Positions 50,358 to 59,444 of a DNA stretch of 64,000 nucleotides are shown in pieces. Below the pieces are notes generated by a model that was not told the DNA's origin, made no database searches, and saw only the letters and a list, made by a program, of their open reading frames with translations. Location of the stretch: contig NZ_FNJD01000008.1 of the NCBI RefSeq assembly GCF_900103185.1, forward strand, positions 1 to 64,000, read 5' to 3'. This stretch comes from Sulfitobacter litoralis (lineage in GTDB: Bacteria > Pseudomonadota > Alphaproteobacteria > Rhodobacterales > Rhodobacteraceae). Numbering within the stretch: the stretch's first letter is position 1; each line of letters starts with the position of its first letter. Made by a program: the position numbers and the translations under genes.

Positions 50358-51001
50358 CGCAGTTTGATGCCCGTTAGGTCCTGGTCTGCGGGCAATTGAG
50401 AGCGTTCAAGAATAATCTTGGAAACCGCGCGGGCACGCACTGCGGGAATTTTCGCAAGGATTGGCGCGGCAGTTCTTGGCTTCATGGTTCCGAGGATCAT
50501 GATGGTGGTTTCGATATCCAGATCATCCATAATACGCGCGGCATCCGTAGGCTTCATATTTGTATAAAGCTGGATCAATCGATCAAGGTCATCGGTCTGT
50601 GCGGCGTCAACGCGGCCCAACAGGCTCTCGATAGACGTCTTCAGTTCCGTTAGCGACGCCTTTTCGATGTTAAGCCGTTCACGTGCCAGGGCAAATTCAG
50701 CCCGCTGGTTTTCCAGCTCTACCTGTTGCAAACGCACCAGTTCACGTTCTTTGGTCAAAGAAATAAGCACGTCTTCCGGCGCTTCGCAGCCGTTTGACAG
50801 GTCGGGCAGATTAGCGACCAAGGGCGGCGCATCCTGAACCGGCTGCAGCTCCGTTTCTTCCTTGGTTTCCGCCGCAAGCACGACCATTGGCTGCGCGGGA
50901 AGGGGGCTATCTTTGAACATCGGCAGCTCTGGGAAGGACAGGGCCGCTTTGGCACAGAGCGTAAGCGCCAGCCCCCCAATGATAATCTTGCCGTTAAACA
51001 T
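50354..51001 (-). CDS. MotE-like flagellar chaperone (MgtE N-domain-like)
   Basis: The 215-residue protein has an N-terminal hydrophobic export or anchor segment, a coiled coil (about 85-140, EDVLISLTKERELVRLQQVELENQRAEFALARERL) and a C-terminal MgtE-intracellular-like domain (LDRLIQLYTNMKPTDAARIMDDLDIETTIMILGTMKPRTAAPILAKI). This is the architecture of MotE of Sinorhizobium, a periplasmic chaperone for MotC, and of similar proteins in alphaproteobacterial flagellar clusters. The ATG at 51001 is preferred over 51016. Confidence 0.75.
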   Translation of the reverse strand: MFNGKIIIGGLALTLCAKAALSFPELPMFKDSPLPAQPMVVLAAETKEETELQPVQDAPPLVANLPDLSNGCEAPEDVLISLTKERELVRLQQVELENQRAEFALARERLNIEKASLTELKTSIESLLGRVDAAQTDDLDRLIQLYTNMKPTDAARIMDDLDIETTIMILGTMKPRTAAPILAKIPAVRARAVSKIILERSQLPADQDLTGIKLR

Positions 51002-51019
51002 ACCTGATCCAAACATCTA

Positions 51020-51394
51020 TCAGCCCTTCGCCGCAGAGGAATTTTCGAAAAATGCGCGCACCATTTCCTTTTTATCCCGCACCACACGGACGCCATTGCG
51101 TTCGGCCGGAACGGGCTTGGTGGCGCGGCGGCTTGCGAAAGAGGCGGCGGCTTCTTCTACGGGGCGTGGTTCGTCGACGGGGTCAGGCACACGCTGCGCG
51201 GTTTCAATGCTTTCACGCATGTGATGCACCGATTGCTCGGATTTATCGACCGCCGATGAGAATTGTTCAACCAGCGGCTCAAGCTGCTTCAGCGTCGCGG
51301 TCAGCTTGCGTAACTTCATCGAGACCACATATCCATAGCCGATGCTGCCGATCAGCAATACGACGATCAGACTGTCAATTATCGTTGCTATCAT
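51020..51394 (-). CDS. Small membrane protein of flagellar clusters (DUF6468-like)
   Basis: The 124-residue protein has one N-terminal membrane helix (IATIIDSLIVVLLIGSIGYGYVVSMKLRK), a coiled-coil-like stretch (KLTATLKQLEPLVEQFSSAVDKSEQSVHHMRESIE) and a charged tail. It resembles an uncharacterised family found beside fliM and motE in alphaproteobacterial flagellar loci; the DUF number is from memory. It overlaps the end of fliM by 20 bp, which indicates coupling. Function unknown. Confidence 0.6.
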   Translation of the reverse strand: MIATIIDSLIVVLLIGSIGYGYVVSMKLRKLTATLKQLEPLVEQFSSAVDKSEQSVHHMRESIETAQRVPDPVDEPRPVEEAAASFASRRATKPVPAERNGVRVVRDKKEMVRAFFENSSAAKG

Positions 51395-52328
51395 CTTCGT
51401 GGTCCTCCAGAATTTCCAGCTTTTCGGTAATTTGCACAGCCACGTAGCCGTTATTGCGTTTCCCCAAAGATACGTTGAACATCGGGGTATCGGCGCAAGT
51501 CACTGTCGCGTCGCGCCCTTCTTCGATACCAAAATCAATCGTATCGCCTGGACGCCACGACATGATCTTCTGTAGGGGAAAGACGTTTTCGGACAGCACG
51601 ACATCCAATTCTACATGGGCACGTTCGATCTGCGCTTCGATAAGGGACCGCCACTGGTCTTGCGACACCATGCGGTCACCGAAATAGACTTTGCCAAGAT
51701 CAGGCAGAATCTGTTCTAGGGCGTCATAGGGAATGACCAGATCAAGGTTACCTGTGTTGCCTGCCAAGGTGAGAGACAAACGTAGCCGCGCACAAAGGCT
51801 GGTATTCTTGGCAATTGCAGCGCCTTCGACCTCTGTGTCGATGCGGTCCAGCTCTAGGTTCGCGGCCCCTACAACCGACAGTGATCGCTCCAGCTCGGCA
51901 AAGACAGCAGAGGCGAGCCGCTCTCCAAAGCCCAGTTCAATAGCTGTGAAGGGATCAGTGTTGTCGAAGTCGATATTCTTGGCATTGCCGCCCAGCATCA
52001 ACTCTACCGCAGTCATCAGAACGGTCTGGTCCATCACCACAAGGATTTCGCCAACGAACGGATGGCCTGTTCCGATAGCGAGAAACGTGGGCTTGGGCAG
52101 CCCTTCGATCACTTTGCCCATTGGAATATAGTCGAGCGATGCCAGCGATGCTTCACACATGGCCCGCAATAAATCGGGCAGGGCGACTGAAAGGTTTTCA
52201 ACCATGCGATCACCGATGATGTCCAGCATAGGAAGCCGGTCAAAGGTGAAATCCGACATGCGGATGATCTCGTCTATCAGGTTAGGGCCTGTTTCGTCGG
52301 GTCGTGTTGCTGTATCGCTCGCGCTCAT
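51375..52328 (-). CDS. fliM: Flagellar motor switch protein FliM
   Basis: The 317-residue protein has the middle CheC-like domain (FDRLPMLDIIGDRMVENLSVALPDLLRAMCEASL...DYIPMGKVIEGLPKPTFLAIG) and the C-terminal SpoA domain (ELDVVLSENVFPLQKIMSWRPGDTIDFGI). The N-terminal CheY-binding EIDALL-type motif is only weakly recognisable (LIDEIIRM at about 17-24). The gene follows fliL by 9 bp on the minus strand. Confidence 0.93.
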   Translation of the reverse strand: MSASDTATRPDETGPNLIDEIIRMSDFTFDRLPMLDIIGDRMVENLSVALPDLLRAMCEASLASLDYIPMGKVIEGLPKPTFLAIGTGHPFVGEILVVMDQTVLMTAVELMLGGNAKNIDFDNTDPFTAIELGFGERLASAVFAELERSLSVVGAANLELDRIDTEVEGAAIAKNTSLCARLRLSLTLAGNTGNLDLVIPYDALEQILPDLGKVYFGDRMVSQDQWRSLIEAQIERAHVELDVVLSENVFPLQKIMSWRPGDTIDFGIEEGRDATVTCADTPMFNVSLGKRNNGYVAVQITEKLEILEDHEDDSNDN

Positions 52329-52337
52329 CTCAGCCCC

Positions 52338-52979
52338 CTATTGCACGATCAGGTCTTTGATCAGGATTTCCTGCGGCAGATCATTGCCAACAGCCGCGCG
52401 GGCGCGTTTTAGCAGTTCGGCCTTGATATACAGAATGCCCGCCATGCCGCGCACGTCGTTTTCCGTCAGTCCACGCAGGTACCCGTTAAAGAGATCGCGC
52501 ATGAAAGGCTGACGCTCTGCCATCAGCTTGTCCGCGCCGTCGTCGGGGCGGTAGGCGACCATCAGGTTAACCTTAAGATAAACCGACGTGGGGGATCCGT
52601 TCTGGTCGAACCCCTGAATGTTGGTCAGCATCTCGCCCAGATCAAGCAAGCCGGTGTCGGCTGCTTTAGCGTCTTTTTCGCCGTCTGCGTGATCGTCGGT
52701 TTCGGCTTCGCCGTGCGTTTCGTCGCTTGGTTTTTGCGGTGCAGCGTCGTTATCTTTGGCGTCAGCGTGTTCGGCTTCATCGCTCTTGTACTCGGGCTCG
52801 AAGGCTTCTGCGTCTTTGACATAGGCCGCGCGCGCAAGGAAGAAGCCACCACCGAGCGAGACCACACACATCAAGGCCGCTGCAATCAGCATTTTGCGCG
52901 ATCCGCGCGGCCGGTCCGCTGCGTCAGCAGGGGTGCCCTGCTTTGCCGCGGCTGGCTTTTTTTTTGCTTTATCGGCCAT
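52338..52979 (-). CDS. fliL: Flagellar basal-body-associated protein FliL
   Basis: The 213-residue protein has one N-terminal membrane helix (MLIAALMCVVSLGGGFFLARAAY, about 29-52), a long acidic/His-rich linker (Asp, Glu, His and Ala between about 58 and 110) and a C-terminal FliL domain (LDLGEMLTNIQGFDQNGSPTSVYLKVNLMVAYR ... LTENDVRGMAGILYIKAELLKRA). It supports stator function and torque. It is divergent from fliF, with two CtrA-type boxes between. Confidence 0.9.
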   Translation of the reverse strand: MADKAKKKPAAAKQGTPADAADRPRGSRKMLIAAALMCVVSLGGGFFLARAAYVKDAEAFEPEYKSDEAEHADAKDNDAAPQKPSDETHGEAETDDHADGEKDAKAADTGLLDLGEMLTNIQGFDQNGSPTSVYLKVNLMVAYRPDDGADKLMAERQPFMRDLFNGYLRGLTENDVRGMAGILYIKAELLKRARAAVGNDLPQEILIKDLIVQ

Positions 52980-52988
52980 GTGGAAACC

Positions 52989-53052
52989 TTAACTTGGTGT
53001 TAATGTACATTCGTCTCTCAGGGCCAAAAACACAAGGTTAAAAATTGTTTAA
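52989..53052. promoter_or_regulatory. Two CtrA-type boxes between fliL and fliF
   Basis: Box 1: TTAA at 52989-52992 and 53000-53003. Box 2: TTAA at 53038-53041 and 53049-53052. Both have 7-bp spacers. Box 1 is 10 bp from the fliL start, box 2 is 61 bp from the fliF start, so each probably serves one gene. Confidence 0.65.
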
Positions 53053-53113
53053 TACTTGCCACGAGGCATGAATTGTTCAATATATCCATAACAAATCGCT
53101 GCTGAGGGGCATC

Positions 53114-54808
53114 ATGCAAGGATTACTCGACAATCTTAAGTCGCTCGGTCGTAACAAGCTTATGGTGCTTGGCGGGGCGGGTATCGGCGTGATGCTGTTG
53201 ATGATTCTCGGCATCGGTGCGGTGACTCGTCCGGACTACGCGCCGCTTTATTCGAATCTGTCGATCACCTCTGCGAATTCAATCGAAGCAACACTGGCGA
53301 ATGCGGGCTTTGATGCCATGGTGTCGGAAGATGGTACGAGCATTTCTGTGCCGCGCGGTGATGCGGTGCGGGCACGGATGGTTTTGGCCGAAACCGGCAT
53401 GCCGATCGACGGCGATCCCGGGTGGGAGCTGTTTGACGAAAACAGCGGGCTGGCGATGAATTCCTTCCTTCAGAAAATCAATAAGATGCGCGCGATGGAG
53501 GGGGAGCTGGCACGTTCAATCCAGACGCTCGATGGCATTTCGTCGGCGCGTGTGCATCTGGTGCTGCCGGACCGCGAGCCGTTTTCGCGTGATGCGCCTG
53601 CGCCGCGGGCGTCGATCATCTTGCGCCCCGAATCCGGCCGCGCCGTGACACGTAAGCAGGCCGTGGCGGTCAGCAATCTGGTCGCCTCTGCCGTTGCGAA
53701 TCTGGACATTTCGCGCGTGACCGTCCTGTCCGCAAGCGGAGAGACTATCCTTGCTGAAGGGCCAGATGGCAGCAGTCAGGGCGGTGTGCAATCCGCCAAA
53801 GCCGGCATCGAAGATCGTCTGTCTCAGGAGTTGCAGAATATCCTAACCGCTCGGGTTGGGGCGGGGAACGCGCGCGTGCATGTGAACGTAGAGCTCACGA
53901 CACAACGCGAGGTCATTGTAGAGCAGACCTATGATCCAGACCAGCAAGTCGTGCGATCAACCGAGACAAAATCCGAGGACCAGACCGGCACGAAAGCGGC
54001 TGGCAATGTGGGCGTCGAGAACAACATACCTGCGGCATTGGCCGACGGCACCGGCGAAGGGTCGTCGACCCGACGGTCCGAAGCCGATGAGATCGTACAG
54101 TATGAAATCGGTAACACGCGCCGCGAAATTATACGCGAAGCGGGCGATGTCCGTCGCCTATCTGTCGCGGTCTTGGTGAACGGCATCTACAATGTCGACG
54201 GCTCTGACGTGATCTATGCTGAACGCACCCCTGAAGAGCTCGCCCGCCTGAGCGAGCTGGTCCAGACGGCAGTCGGGTTCGACACCGCGCGCGGGGATAG
54301 TGTCTCTGTCGATAGCATGCGGTTTATGGACTACTCGATGGATCTGGGCGACCCGATCGATAAAACGATCGGGGATGAGCTCAGCGAAAATGTCGTCTCT
54401 ATCGTGCGCGGCGTGCTTGCCCTGCTGGTGGTCGGCCTGATCCTCATCTTTGGTGTGCGTCCCTTGCTGCGCAAGTTCAATGAGGGCGATCAGCTTAACA
54501 GCTATGAAGACCCGGCCTTGACCGGTGACAAAGCGTCCGAACCCGCGGCTTTGGGCGTTGATGGCCAGCCCGCCAAGCTGCCCGCGGTGCCCTCTGCCGT
54601 TGCGGACCTGCAAGAAGACGAAGACCCGCTGAACGTAGATGAAGAAACTATCGACGCCGCCGAGGTGGCTGAATACGTGCGCAAAGAGGGCATCCGCGGC
54701 AATCTTCATAAAAAGAAAATCGAAACAATCCAGCAACTTGCTGATGAAAAACCGCAAGAGGTCTTGCGCGTAATCCGGTCATGGCTCCCAGCTGAGGCCG
54801 GCGCATGA
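53114..54808 (+). CDS. fliF: Flagellar MS-ring protein FliF
   Basis: The 564-residue protein has a first membrane helix (about 16-38, LMVLGGAGIGVMLLMILGIGAV), the YscJ/FliF ring-building domain (YAPLYSNLSITSANSIEATLANAGFDAMV; FLQKINKMRAMEGELARSIQTLDGISSARVHLVLPDREPFSR), a second helix near 435-455 (GVLALLVVGLILIFGVRPLL) and a C-terminal FliG-binding tail. GAGGGGC precedes the ATG. It starts the unit fliF-fliH-fliN-fliP. Confidence 0.96.
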   Translation: MQGLLDNLKSLGRNKLMVLGGAGIGVMLLMILGIGAVTRPDYAPLYSNLSITSANSIEATLANAGFDAMVSEDGTSISVPRGDAVRARMVLAETGMPIDGDPGWELFDENSGLAMNSFLQKINKMRAMEGELARSIQTLDGISSARVHLVLPDREPFSRDAPAPRASIILRPESGRAVTRKQAVAVSNLVASAVANLDISRVTVLSASGETILAEGPDGSSQGGVQSAKAGIEDRLSQELQNILTARVGAGNARVHVNVELTTQREVIVEQTYDPDQQVVRSTETKSEDQTGTKAAGNVGVENNIPAALADGTGEGSSTRRSEADEIVQYEIGNTRREIIREAGDVRRLSVAVLVNGIYNVDGSDVIYAERTPEELARLSELVQTAVGFDTARGDSVSVDSMRFMDYSMDLGDPIDKTIGDELSENVVSIVRGVLALLVVGLILIFGVRPLLRKFNEGDQLNSYEDPALTGDKASEPAALGVDGQPAKLPAVPSAVADLQEDEDPLNVDEETIDAAEVAEYVRKEGIRGNLHKKKIETIQQLADEKPQEVLRVIRSWLPAEAGA

Positions 54809-55446
54809 TCGACCTCTTCGCCCGAAACTTTGACAGTGATAACGCGCCCGCGGTCCCTGTCACGACGCTTGATGATGAAGAGCTTAACCTGCGACTGGCC
54901 GAGGCACGCAAACAGGGTTTTGATGCGGGGCGCGCTGTCGGCCGGCTGGATGCGCAGGCCGAATTTGACGCGCAAGAAGACGAACGGCTCGCGGCGGAAA
55001 GCGAGGCAATCCGAGGGCAATTGGACGTATTGATCGCGCAAGACACCCGTCAATGTCGCGCCACAGAGGCTGATATTGTCGAATTATTCCTTGGCATCGG
55101 CGACAGGCTTGTGCCCGAATTGCTGCAAACTTACGGGGTCGATCTGGCTGTGCGCCGCATCCGCGAAAGCGTCGCGTTGAGCCGCAGCACACCGGTTCTG
55201 TCGATCACTGCATGCCCCGATGTTGTTGCCCGGCTTGAGGCGCACCCGCCCGTTTGGTTGCCAACTTCGACCGATGACGCGTCGATCAAGATTAGCGCGG
55301 ATAGTGACTTGCCCCGCGGTGCTGCGCAGGTTGTGTGGCAGGGCGGCAAGCTGGAATATGACATTGAACAGGCAACCACAGCGGTGCGCAGCGCTTTGCA
55401 AACCGCCACAGTTGAACTGACCGCAACCACAAGGATTGCTGAATAA
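54805..55446 (+). CDS. fliH: FliH-like flagellar export regulator
   Basis: The 213-residue product starts by ATGA overlap with the fliF stop. It has a helical N-terminal part (NLRLAEARKQGFDAGRAVGRLDAQAEFDAQEDERLAAES) and a C-terminal part resembling FliH/V-ATPase E. Sequence conservation in this family is low, so the name rests on position between fliF and fliN, size and helical character. FliH binds FliI and tethers it to the C-ring. Confidence 0.72.
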   Translation: MIDLFARNFDSDNAPAVPVTTLDDEELNLRLAEARKQGFDAGRAVGRLDAQAEFDAQEDERLAAESEAIRGQLDVLIAQDTRQCRATEADIVELFLGIGDRLVPELLQTYGVDLAVRRIRESVALSRSTPVLSITACPDVVARLEAHPPVWLPTSTDDASIKISADSDLPRGAAQVVWQGGKLEYDIEQATTAVRSALQTATVELTATTRIAE

Positions 55447-55790
55447 TGCTACATAATGATCAGGATAAGACACACGCCGACCTGACTGAGGGTTCCGGGC
55501 TTAATACGGAAACCAAAGTGCCAGCCGGCTTGGATAGCAAAAGCCTGGACGCGATATTTGGCGTCAAGCTAGACGTTCGCGTCGTGTTGGGGCGCAGCCG
55601 GATGCCGATCTCAGAGCTGCTTAATCTGACCAGAGGGTCGGTGATTGAATTGGACCGCCGGGTCGGTGAACCGGTCGACATCATGATTAACGATCGCATG
55701 GTGGCGCGTGGTGATCTGGTACGGGTCCAAGGCGACTCGCTCGGTGTCGCACTGCGTGAAATCGTCAAAGACTTCGTCTCAGATATCTGA
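55446..55790 (+). CDS. fliN: Flagellar motor switch protein FliN
   Basis: The 114-residue protein has the SpoA/FliN domain at about residues 35-110: AIFGVKLDVRVVLGRSRMPISELLNLTRGSVIELDRRVGEPVDIMINDRMVARGDLVRV. It forms the bottom of the C-ring with FliM. It overlaps both neighbours by one base, which indicates strict coupling. Confidence 0.95.
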   Translation: MLHNDQDKTHADLTEGSGLNTETKVPAGLDSKSLDAIFGVKLDVRVVLGRSRMPISELLNLTRGSVIELDRRVGEPVDIMINDRMVARGDLVRVQGDSLGVALREIVKDFVSDI

Positions 55791-56614
55791 TGATCGCGCG
55801 CATTCTGTCCTCTGTTTCGCTGTCTTTGACAACGGGCACGGCCATACTTGTGGCCGCCCTGATCGTATTGGGGTCGGCCGGTTCGGCACAGGAAGCCGAC
55901 CTGGGCAGTATGGTGCGCGACCTCTCTTCGGCCTTCGGAGACGTAACGCCGGGGACGGATGAAGGGGCCAGCCTTTCTGGCCGACTGATCCAGCTGTTTG
56001 CAATCATCACGGTGCTAAGCGTCGCGCCGGGATTGTTGGTCATGGTCACGAGTTTCACCAGATTCGTGATTGTTTTCTCGATGTTACGGCTTGCCCTTGG
56101 TTTGAACCAGACGCCGCCAAACATTGTGTTGAACGCAATGGCCTTGTTCATGACCTTCTTTGTCATGCAGCCGGTGTTCGAAGACGCGTGGGAGGCCGGA
56201 CTTGTCCCGCTGATGGAAAATGCCATCATCGAAGAGCAGGCCGTTCGCAATATATCAGAGCCTTTTTACAATTTTATGCTGGTCAATACACGCGACAAGG
56301 ACTTGCAGCTTTTCACCGATATCGCAGACGAGGCGTCCCCACCGTCCGACGGCCCGGCCGCGCTCCCAAGTTGGCGGGTATTAGTACCATCGTTCATGAT
56401 CTCAGAGCTTAGGCGCGCGTTTACGATTGGCTTCCTGATCTACCTTCCCTTCATTGCCATTGACCTGATCGTCGCGTCGGTTTTGATGAGCGCGGGGATG
56501 ATGATGTTGCCGCCAGTATTGGTATCGCTGCCTTTCAAAGTTATCTTTTTCGTCCTGATCGACGGGTGGTACATGCTGGCCGGATCGCTGATCCAATCCT
56601 ACGTCTCCGGCTAG
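55790..56614 (+). CDS. fliP: Flagellar export gate protein FliP
   Basis: The 274-residue protein has a leading signal-like helix and the FliP core: LLVMVTSFTRFVIVFSMLRLALGLNQTPPNIVLNAMALFMTFFVMQP, VLVPSFMISELRRAFTIGFLIYLPFIAIDLIVASVLMSAGMMMLPPVLVSLPFKVIFFVLIDGW. It is a core subunit of the export gate. FliO, often encoded beside FliP, was not seen. Confidence 0.97.
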   Translation: MIARILSSVSLSLTTGTAILVAALIVLGSAGSAQEADLGSMVRDLSSAFGDVTPGTDEGASLSGRLIQLFAIITVLSVAPGLLVMVTSFTRFVIVFSMLRLALGLNQTPPNIVLNAMALFMTFFVMQPVFEDAWEAGLVPLMENAIIEEQAVRNISEPFYNFMLVNTRDKDLQLFTDIADEASPPSDGPAALPSWRVLVPSFMISELRRAFTIGFLIYLPFIAIDLIVASVLMSAGMMMLPPVLVSLPFKVIFFVLIDGWYMLAGSLIQSYVSG

Positions 56615-56660
56615 GCGCCGCGGCGTCGAAATAGTCATGTCAAACAAGTATAGTTTCCGC

Positions 56661-56668
56661 TATCCTTG
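56661..56668 (-). promoter_or_regulatory. CAAGGATA motif (minus orientation) before fliG
   Basis: TATCCTTG on the plus strand, 36 bp before the chosen fliG ATG. Its orientation points away from fliG, unlike most other copies. Confidence 0.35.
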
Positions 56669-56704
56669 TCCAATCATCCTCAGGCTGCAGGAATCGGCGC
56701 TCTC

Positions 56705-57736
56705 ATGAACCAGTTTGTACCCCTTCGCAAACACCGTCATATGTCTGGCGCGCAAAAGTCGGCGATCCTGTTTTTGTGTCTGGGTGAAGAACGCGGGGGC
56801 GCCATCATGCAACAGCTTGATGTAGACGAGATCCGTCAGATCACCACCGCCATCAGCACTATGGGCGAAGTCGACGCGGGCATCGTCGAAGAAATCATCG
56901 CTGAATTCGATGAAAAAGTGAACCATAGCGGTAGTGTCGTTGGCTCGATCGACGCCGCACGCGGTCTGCTAAAAGAGTTTCTGCCCGAAGATCGTGTTGC
57001 AGAAATTTTGCAAGAAATTGACGGGAAAAAAATCGATAACGTCTGGAAGGACCTCTCGGACCTCGACGAGAAAGAGCTGGTTGCGTTCTTGCAGAAAGAA
57101 CACAATCAGACCATCGCTGTGATCCTGACGCGTATACGTCCCGATGTTGCGGCCAAAGTCCTACCGCTCTTAGGGGCCGAACGTGCCTCGGATTTGATCG
57201 AGCGAATCATGGGGATGGATAAGCTGCCGATCGATACCATTCAGAACATCGAAAACACGCTGCGTGACGATGTACTTGCCAAGGCAGGAAACAGCGCCGA
57301 AGCCCGGATCGAGAGCCAGTTGGTTTCAATTTTCAACAAACTTGACGAAGATATGCTGGTGAACCTGACCCGCAACCTGGAAGAGCGCCAGCCAGCCAAG
57401 CTTTTGTCCATCAAGCAAAAAATGTTTGTTTTCGACGATTTGGTTAAATTCAACGAGATGATGTTGGGTAAAATTATGCGTGAAGTCAGCGGAAACACTC
57501 TGCCGATGGCTCTGCGTGGCGCTAGAAAAGAAGTGCGCGAACATTTCTTGGCATCTTTGCCGTCGCGGTCGCGGGGCATGCTTCAAGACGAGATGTCATC
57601 CATGGGTCCTGTACGGTCCAAAGATGTCAAAGGTGCCCAAGCTCAACTCGTCGAAGCAGCGTTGCGCTTGATGTCTGAGGGGGAGGTTGCTTTGCCTGAA
57701 AGTGACGAAGACATGATGTCGGATATGCCGAGCTGA
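56705..57736 (+). CDS. fliG: Flagellar motor switch protein FliG
   Basis: The 343-residue protein has the FliG N, middle and C domains: SGAQKSAILFLCLGEERGGAIMQQLDVDEIRQI, VVGSIDAARGLLKEFLPEDRVAEIL, IAVILTRIRPDVAAKVLPLLG, and the torque region FVFDDLVKFNEMMLGKIMREVSGNTLPMALRGARKEVREHFLASLPSRSRGMLQDEM. The ATG at 56705 is preferred; the frame is open to a TTG at 56666. It connects MS ring to stator. Confidence 0.95.
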   Translation: MNQFVPLRKHRHMSGAQKSAILFLCLGEERGGAIMQQLDVDEIRQITTAISTMGEVDAGIVEEIIAEFDEKVNHSGSVVGSIDAARGLLKEFLPEDRVAEILQEIDGKKIDNVWKDLSDLDEKELVAFLQKEHNQTIAVILTRIRPDVAAKVLPLLGAERASDLIERIMGMDKLPIDTIQNIENTLRDDVLAKAGNSAEARIESQLVSIFNKLDEDMLVNLTRNLEERQPAKLLSIKQKMFVFDDLVKFNEMMLGKIMREVSGNTLPMALRGARKEVREHFLASLPSRSRGMLQDEMSSMGPVRSKDVKGAQAQLVEAALRLMSEGEVALPESDEDMMSDMPS

Positions 57737-58561
57737 TCAGCGGTACAGCCGCGACGCCGAGAAGGTGATCGCGGCGACATCAATGGTAATCGGGACAAAT
57801 TGACCGCCCAGATTGTAGGATTGCAGCAGGTCCAAAGCTATCGAATTTGCCTGAAATCCCTGCGGGTTAATTGCATCGGATATAGCGACATACTTCGAAA
57901 TCAGCTTTTCACGCTCGGCAGGATCGGCAAGCTTTTCGATGTCAAACTTTTCTTGCAGAAGTGATTTTTGTCTGTCCAGATCAAACGCAGACATCTGCGT
58001 GGGAAGCGATAGAGCGACTTGAAAAAAATTAGTTAATTTTTCACTGGCGAGGACTTCAAACCAGTTGCTGATGTCACCCACCTTGTCGCGGAACTCCAAA
58101 ACAGTGCCAACCGTCTCGTTCTGGGCGTCATTTTCGTTGATATACTGACGATTGTAAAACCGTGTTATCACATCGCTAAGGAAATCCGGGTCGGTCAAAT
58201 CGGGTGTTTGAGGCCCTTCTTCTGTGGTGAAGCCAAGGGTCAGGTGCATTTCGCGGAACCGACTGTCCGTGAGGCGGTTCAGAAGAGAAGAGGGCTCGGT
58301 CGGATTTGATTCCAACATCTTCCTGATAAGGCCTTTGCCGAAAATTTGATCCTCAAGATCGAAAGCACGCATCACATAGCTGTAAACTTCGAAATCAGCG
58401 ACCAGTTCTTCGGGGGTAGTGATATCGCCTATCCGGTCGCGGAACGCCTCTTCTGCCCTCTTATTCGCGGCAGAATTACGCATCAATTCAAGCTGTTTGT
58501 CGCGCGTTGCGTCAATGAGTTTGAGCGCGGTAGAGCTGCCTAGTCCCGAAATGCTTATCAT
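57737..58561 (-). CDS. DUF1217-family flagellar protein
   Basis: The 274-residue protein has the pattern of the DUF1217 family seen in alphaproteobacterial flagellar loci: AAFRDRIGDITTPEELVADFEVYSYVMRAFDLEDQIFGKGLIRKMLESNPTEPSSLLNRL (opening variant EAFRD), followed by FVSDVITRFYN-like and SLPTQMSAFDLDRQKSLLQEKFDIEKLADP segments. No export signal is clear. Function not established. It abuts fliG tail-to-tail and lies in one minus-strand run after flaF and flbT. Confidence 0.8.
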   Translation of the reverse strand: MISISGLGSSTALKLIDATRDKQLELMRNSAANKRAEEAFRDRIGDITTPEELVADFEVYSYVMRAFDLEDQIFGKGLIRKMLESNPTEPSSLLNRLTDSRFREMHLTLGFTTEEGPQTPDLTDPDFLSDVITRFYNRQYINENDAQNETVGTVLEFRDKVGDISNWFEVLASEKLTNFFQVALSLPTQMSAFDLDRQKSLLQEKFDIEKLADPAEREKLISKYVAISDAINPQGFQANSIALDLLQSYNLGGQFVPITIDVAAITFSASRLYR

Positions 58562-58570
58562 AGGGTTACC

Positions 58571-58990
58571 CTATTCCGCCGCGGTAGCCGTGTTTTTTTC
58601 ACGGATCATTTGAAACAGTTTTTCTTCATATTCAATCAGGGGCCGTAAGGTTCGCATCGCCTTGTAGAAGTCCGAGGCCGACACATGGGCCGCGGCGTCA
58701 AAGATATGGCCCGCCATTTCGTCGTGAAAGACCGGCGCAAGTGCACCAAGTTTACGTTGAATAATCTTCACGAGTTTTATACGCGTCGATGGCTCAAGTA
58801 ATGCCGTTTGGATGAAGAAATACACTTCCTTTACGGGAGTACGCTCTTCATCTTCTTGCAGCAAATCGGCCTCACGAACGATATCAGCATGGTTCTCAAT
58901 TACGATCTGTTGTCGACGGTCTGCATTGCGCACAACGCAGCCGTTGATCAAAATCCGCTCATTGGGTTTCAGGGTTAACCGCAACGCCAT
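58571..58990 (-). CDS. flbT: Flagellin regulator FlbT
   Basis: The 139-residue protein matches FlbT: ALRLTLKPNERILINGCVVRNADRRQQIVIENHADIVREADLLQ and VKEVYFFIQTALLEP. In Caulobacter FlbT limits flagellin synthesis post-transcriptionally by acting on the flagellin mRNA leader; here flagellin is 16 kb away. The gene follows flaF by 6 bp. Confidence 0.94.
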   Translation of the reverse strand: MALRLTLKPNERILINGCVVRNADRRQQIVIENHADIVREADLLQEDEERTPVKEVYFFIQTALLEPSTRIKLVKIIQRKLGALAPVFHDEMAGHIFDAAAHVSASDFYKAMRTLRPLIEYEEKLFQMIREKNTATAAE

Positions 58991-58996
58991 AGCTGG

Positions 58997-59398
58997 TTAT
59001 TCCGCCGCGACTTTGGCAGCTCGCCCGCTCAGCCCATCAATAATACTGCGATTGATATCAATCAAAGGCTTCACATTTTTTGAACCTGACAGGACCGCTT
59101 TGGTGTGGCTCTCGACCCACAAAGAAAGAGAGATCAAAGCCGCGCGCAGATCGGCGGTCAGCCCGTTGTCCCTCTCGGCTAAGTCGGCTTTGAAAGCCAG
59201 CCAAACGCGCTGATTTTCCCAAAGGGTATCGCGCAAGCCGTCCGCAAGCGTCTGAAGTTTTTGGGATTTTTCCGAAGCACCATCAAATGCTTCGAATTGA
59301 TTTTCTAATTTGGATGTCACGCTAGCCAAAATCCGGCGCTCTATCTGGCGCGGTTCTTCGGTGTGCGAGATGGTCCGCTTATACGCGGTTACACTCAT
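58997..59398 (-). CDS. flaF: Flagellin secretion/assembly factor FlaF
   Basis: The 133-residue protein matches FlaF: TAYKRTISHTEEPRQIERRILASVTSKLE, LRDTLWENQRVWLAFKADLAERDNGLTADLRAALISLSLWVESHTKAVL. FlaF promotes flagellin translation or secretion and antagonises FlbT in Caulobacter. It starts the flaF-flbT-DUF1217 unit, with three TTAA half-sites upstream. Confidence 0.93.
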   Translation of the reverse strand: MSVTAYKRTISHTEEPRQIERRILASVTSKLENQFEAFDGASEKSQKLQTLADGLRDTLWENQRVWLAFKADLAERDNGLTADLRAALISLSLWVESHTKAVLSGSKNVKPLIDINRSIIDGLSGRAAKVAAE

Positions 59399-59444
59399 TT
59401 CACTGCCTCTTATTCTGCCTCATACCATCTATAGGGCGGCAGGG

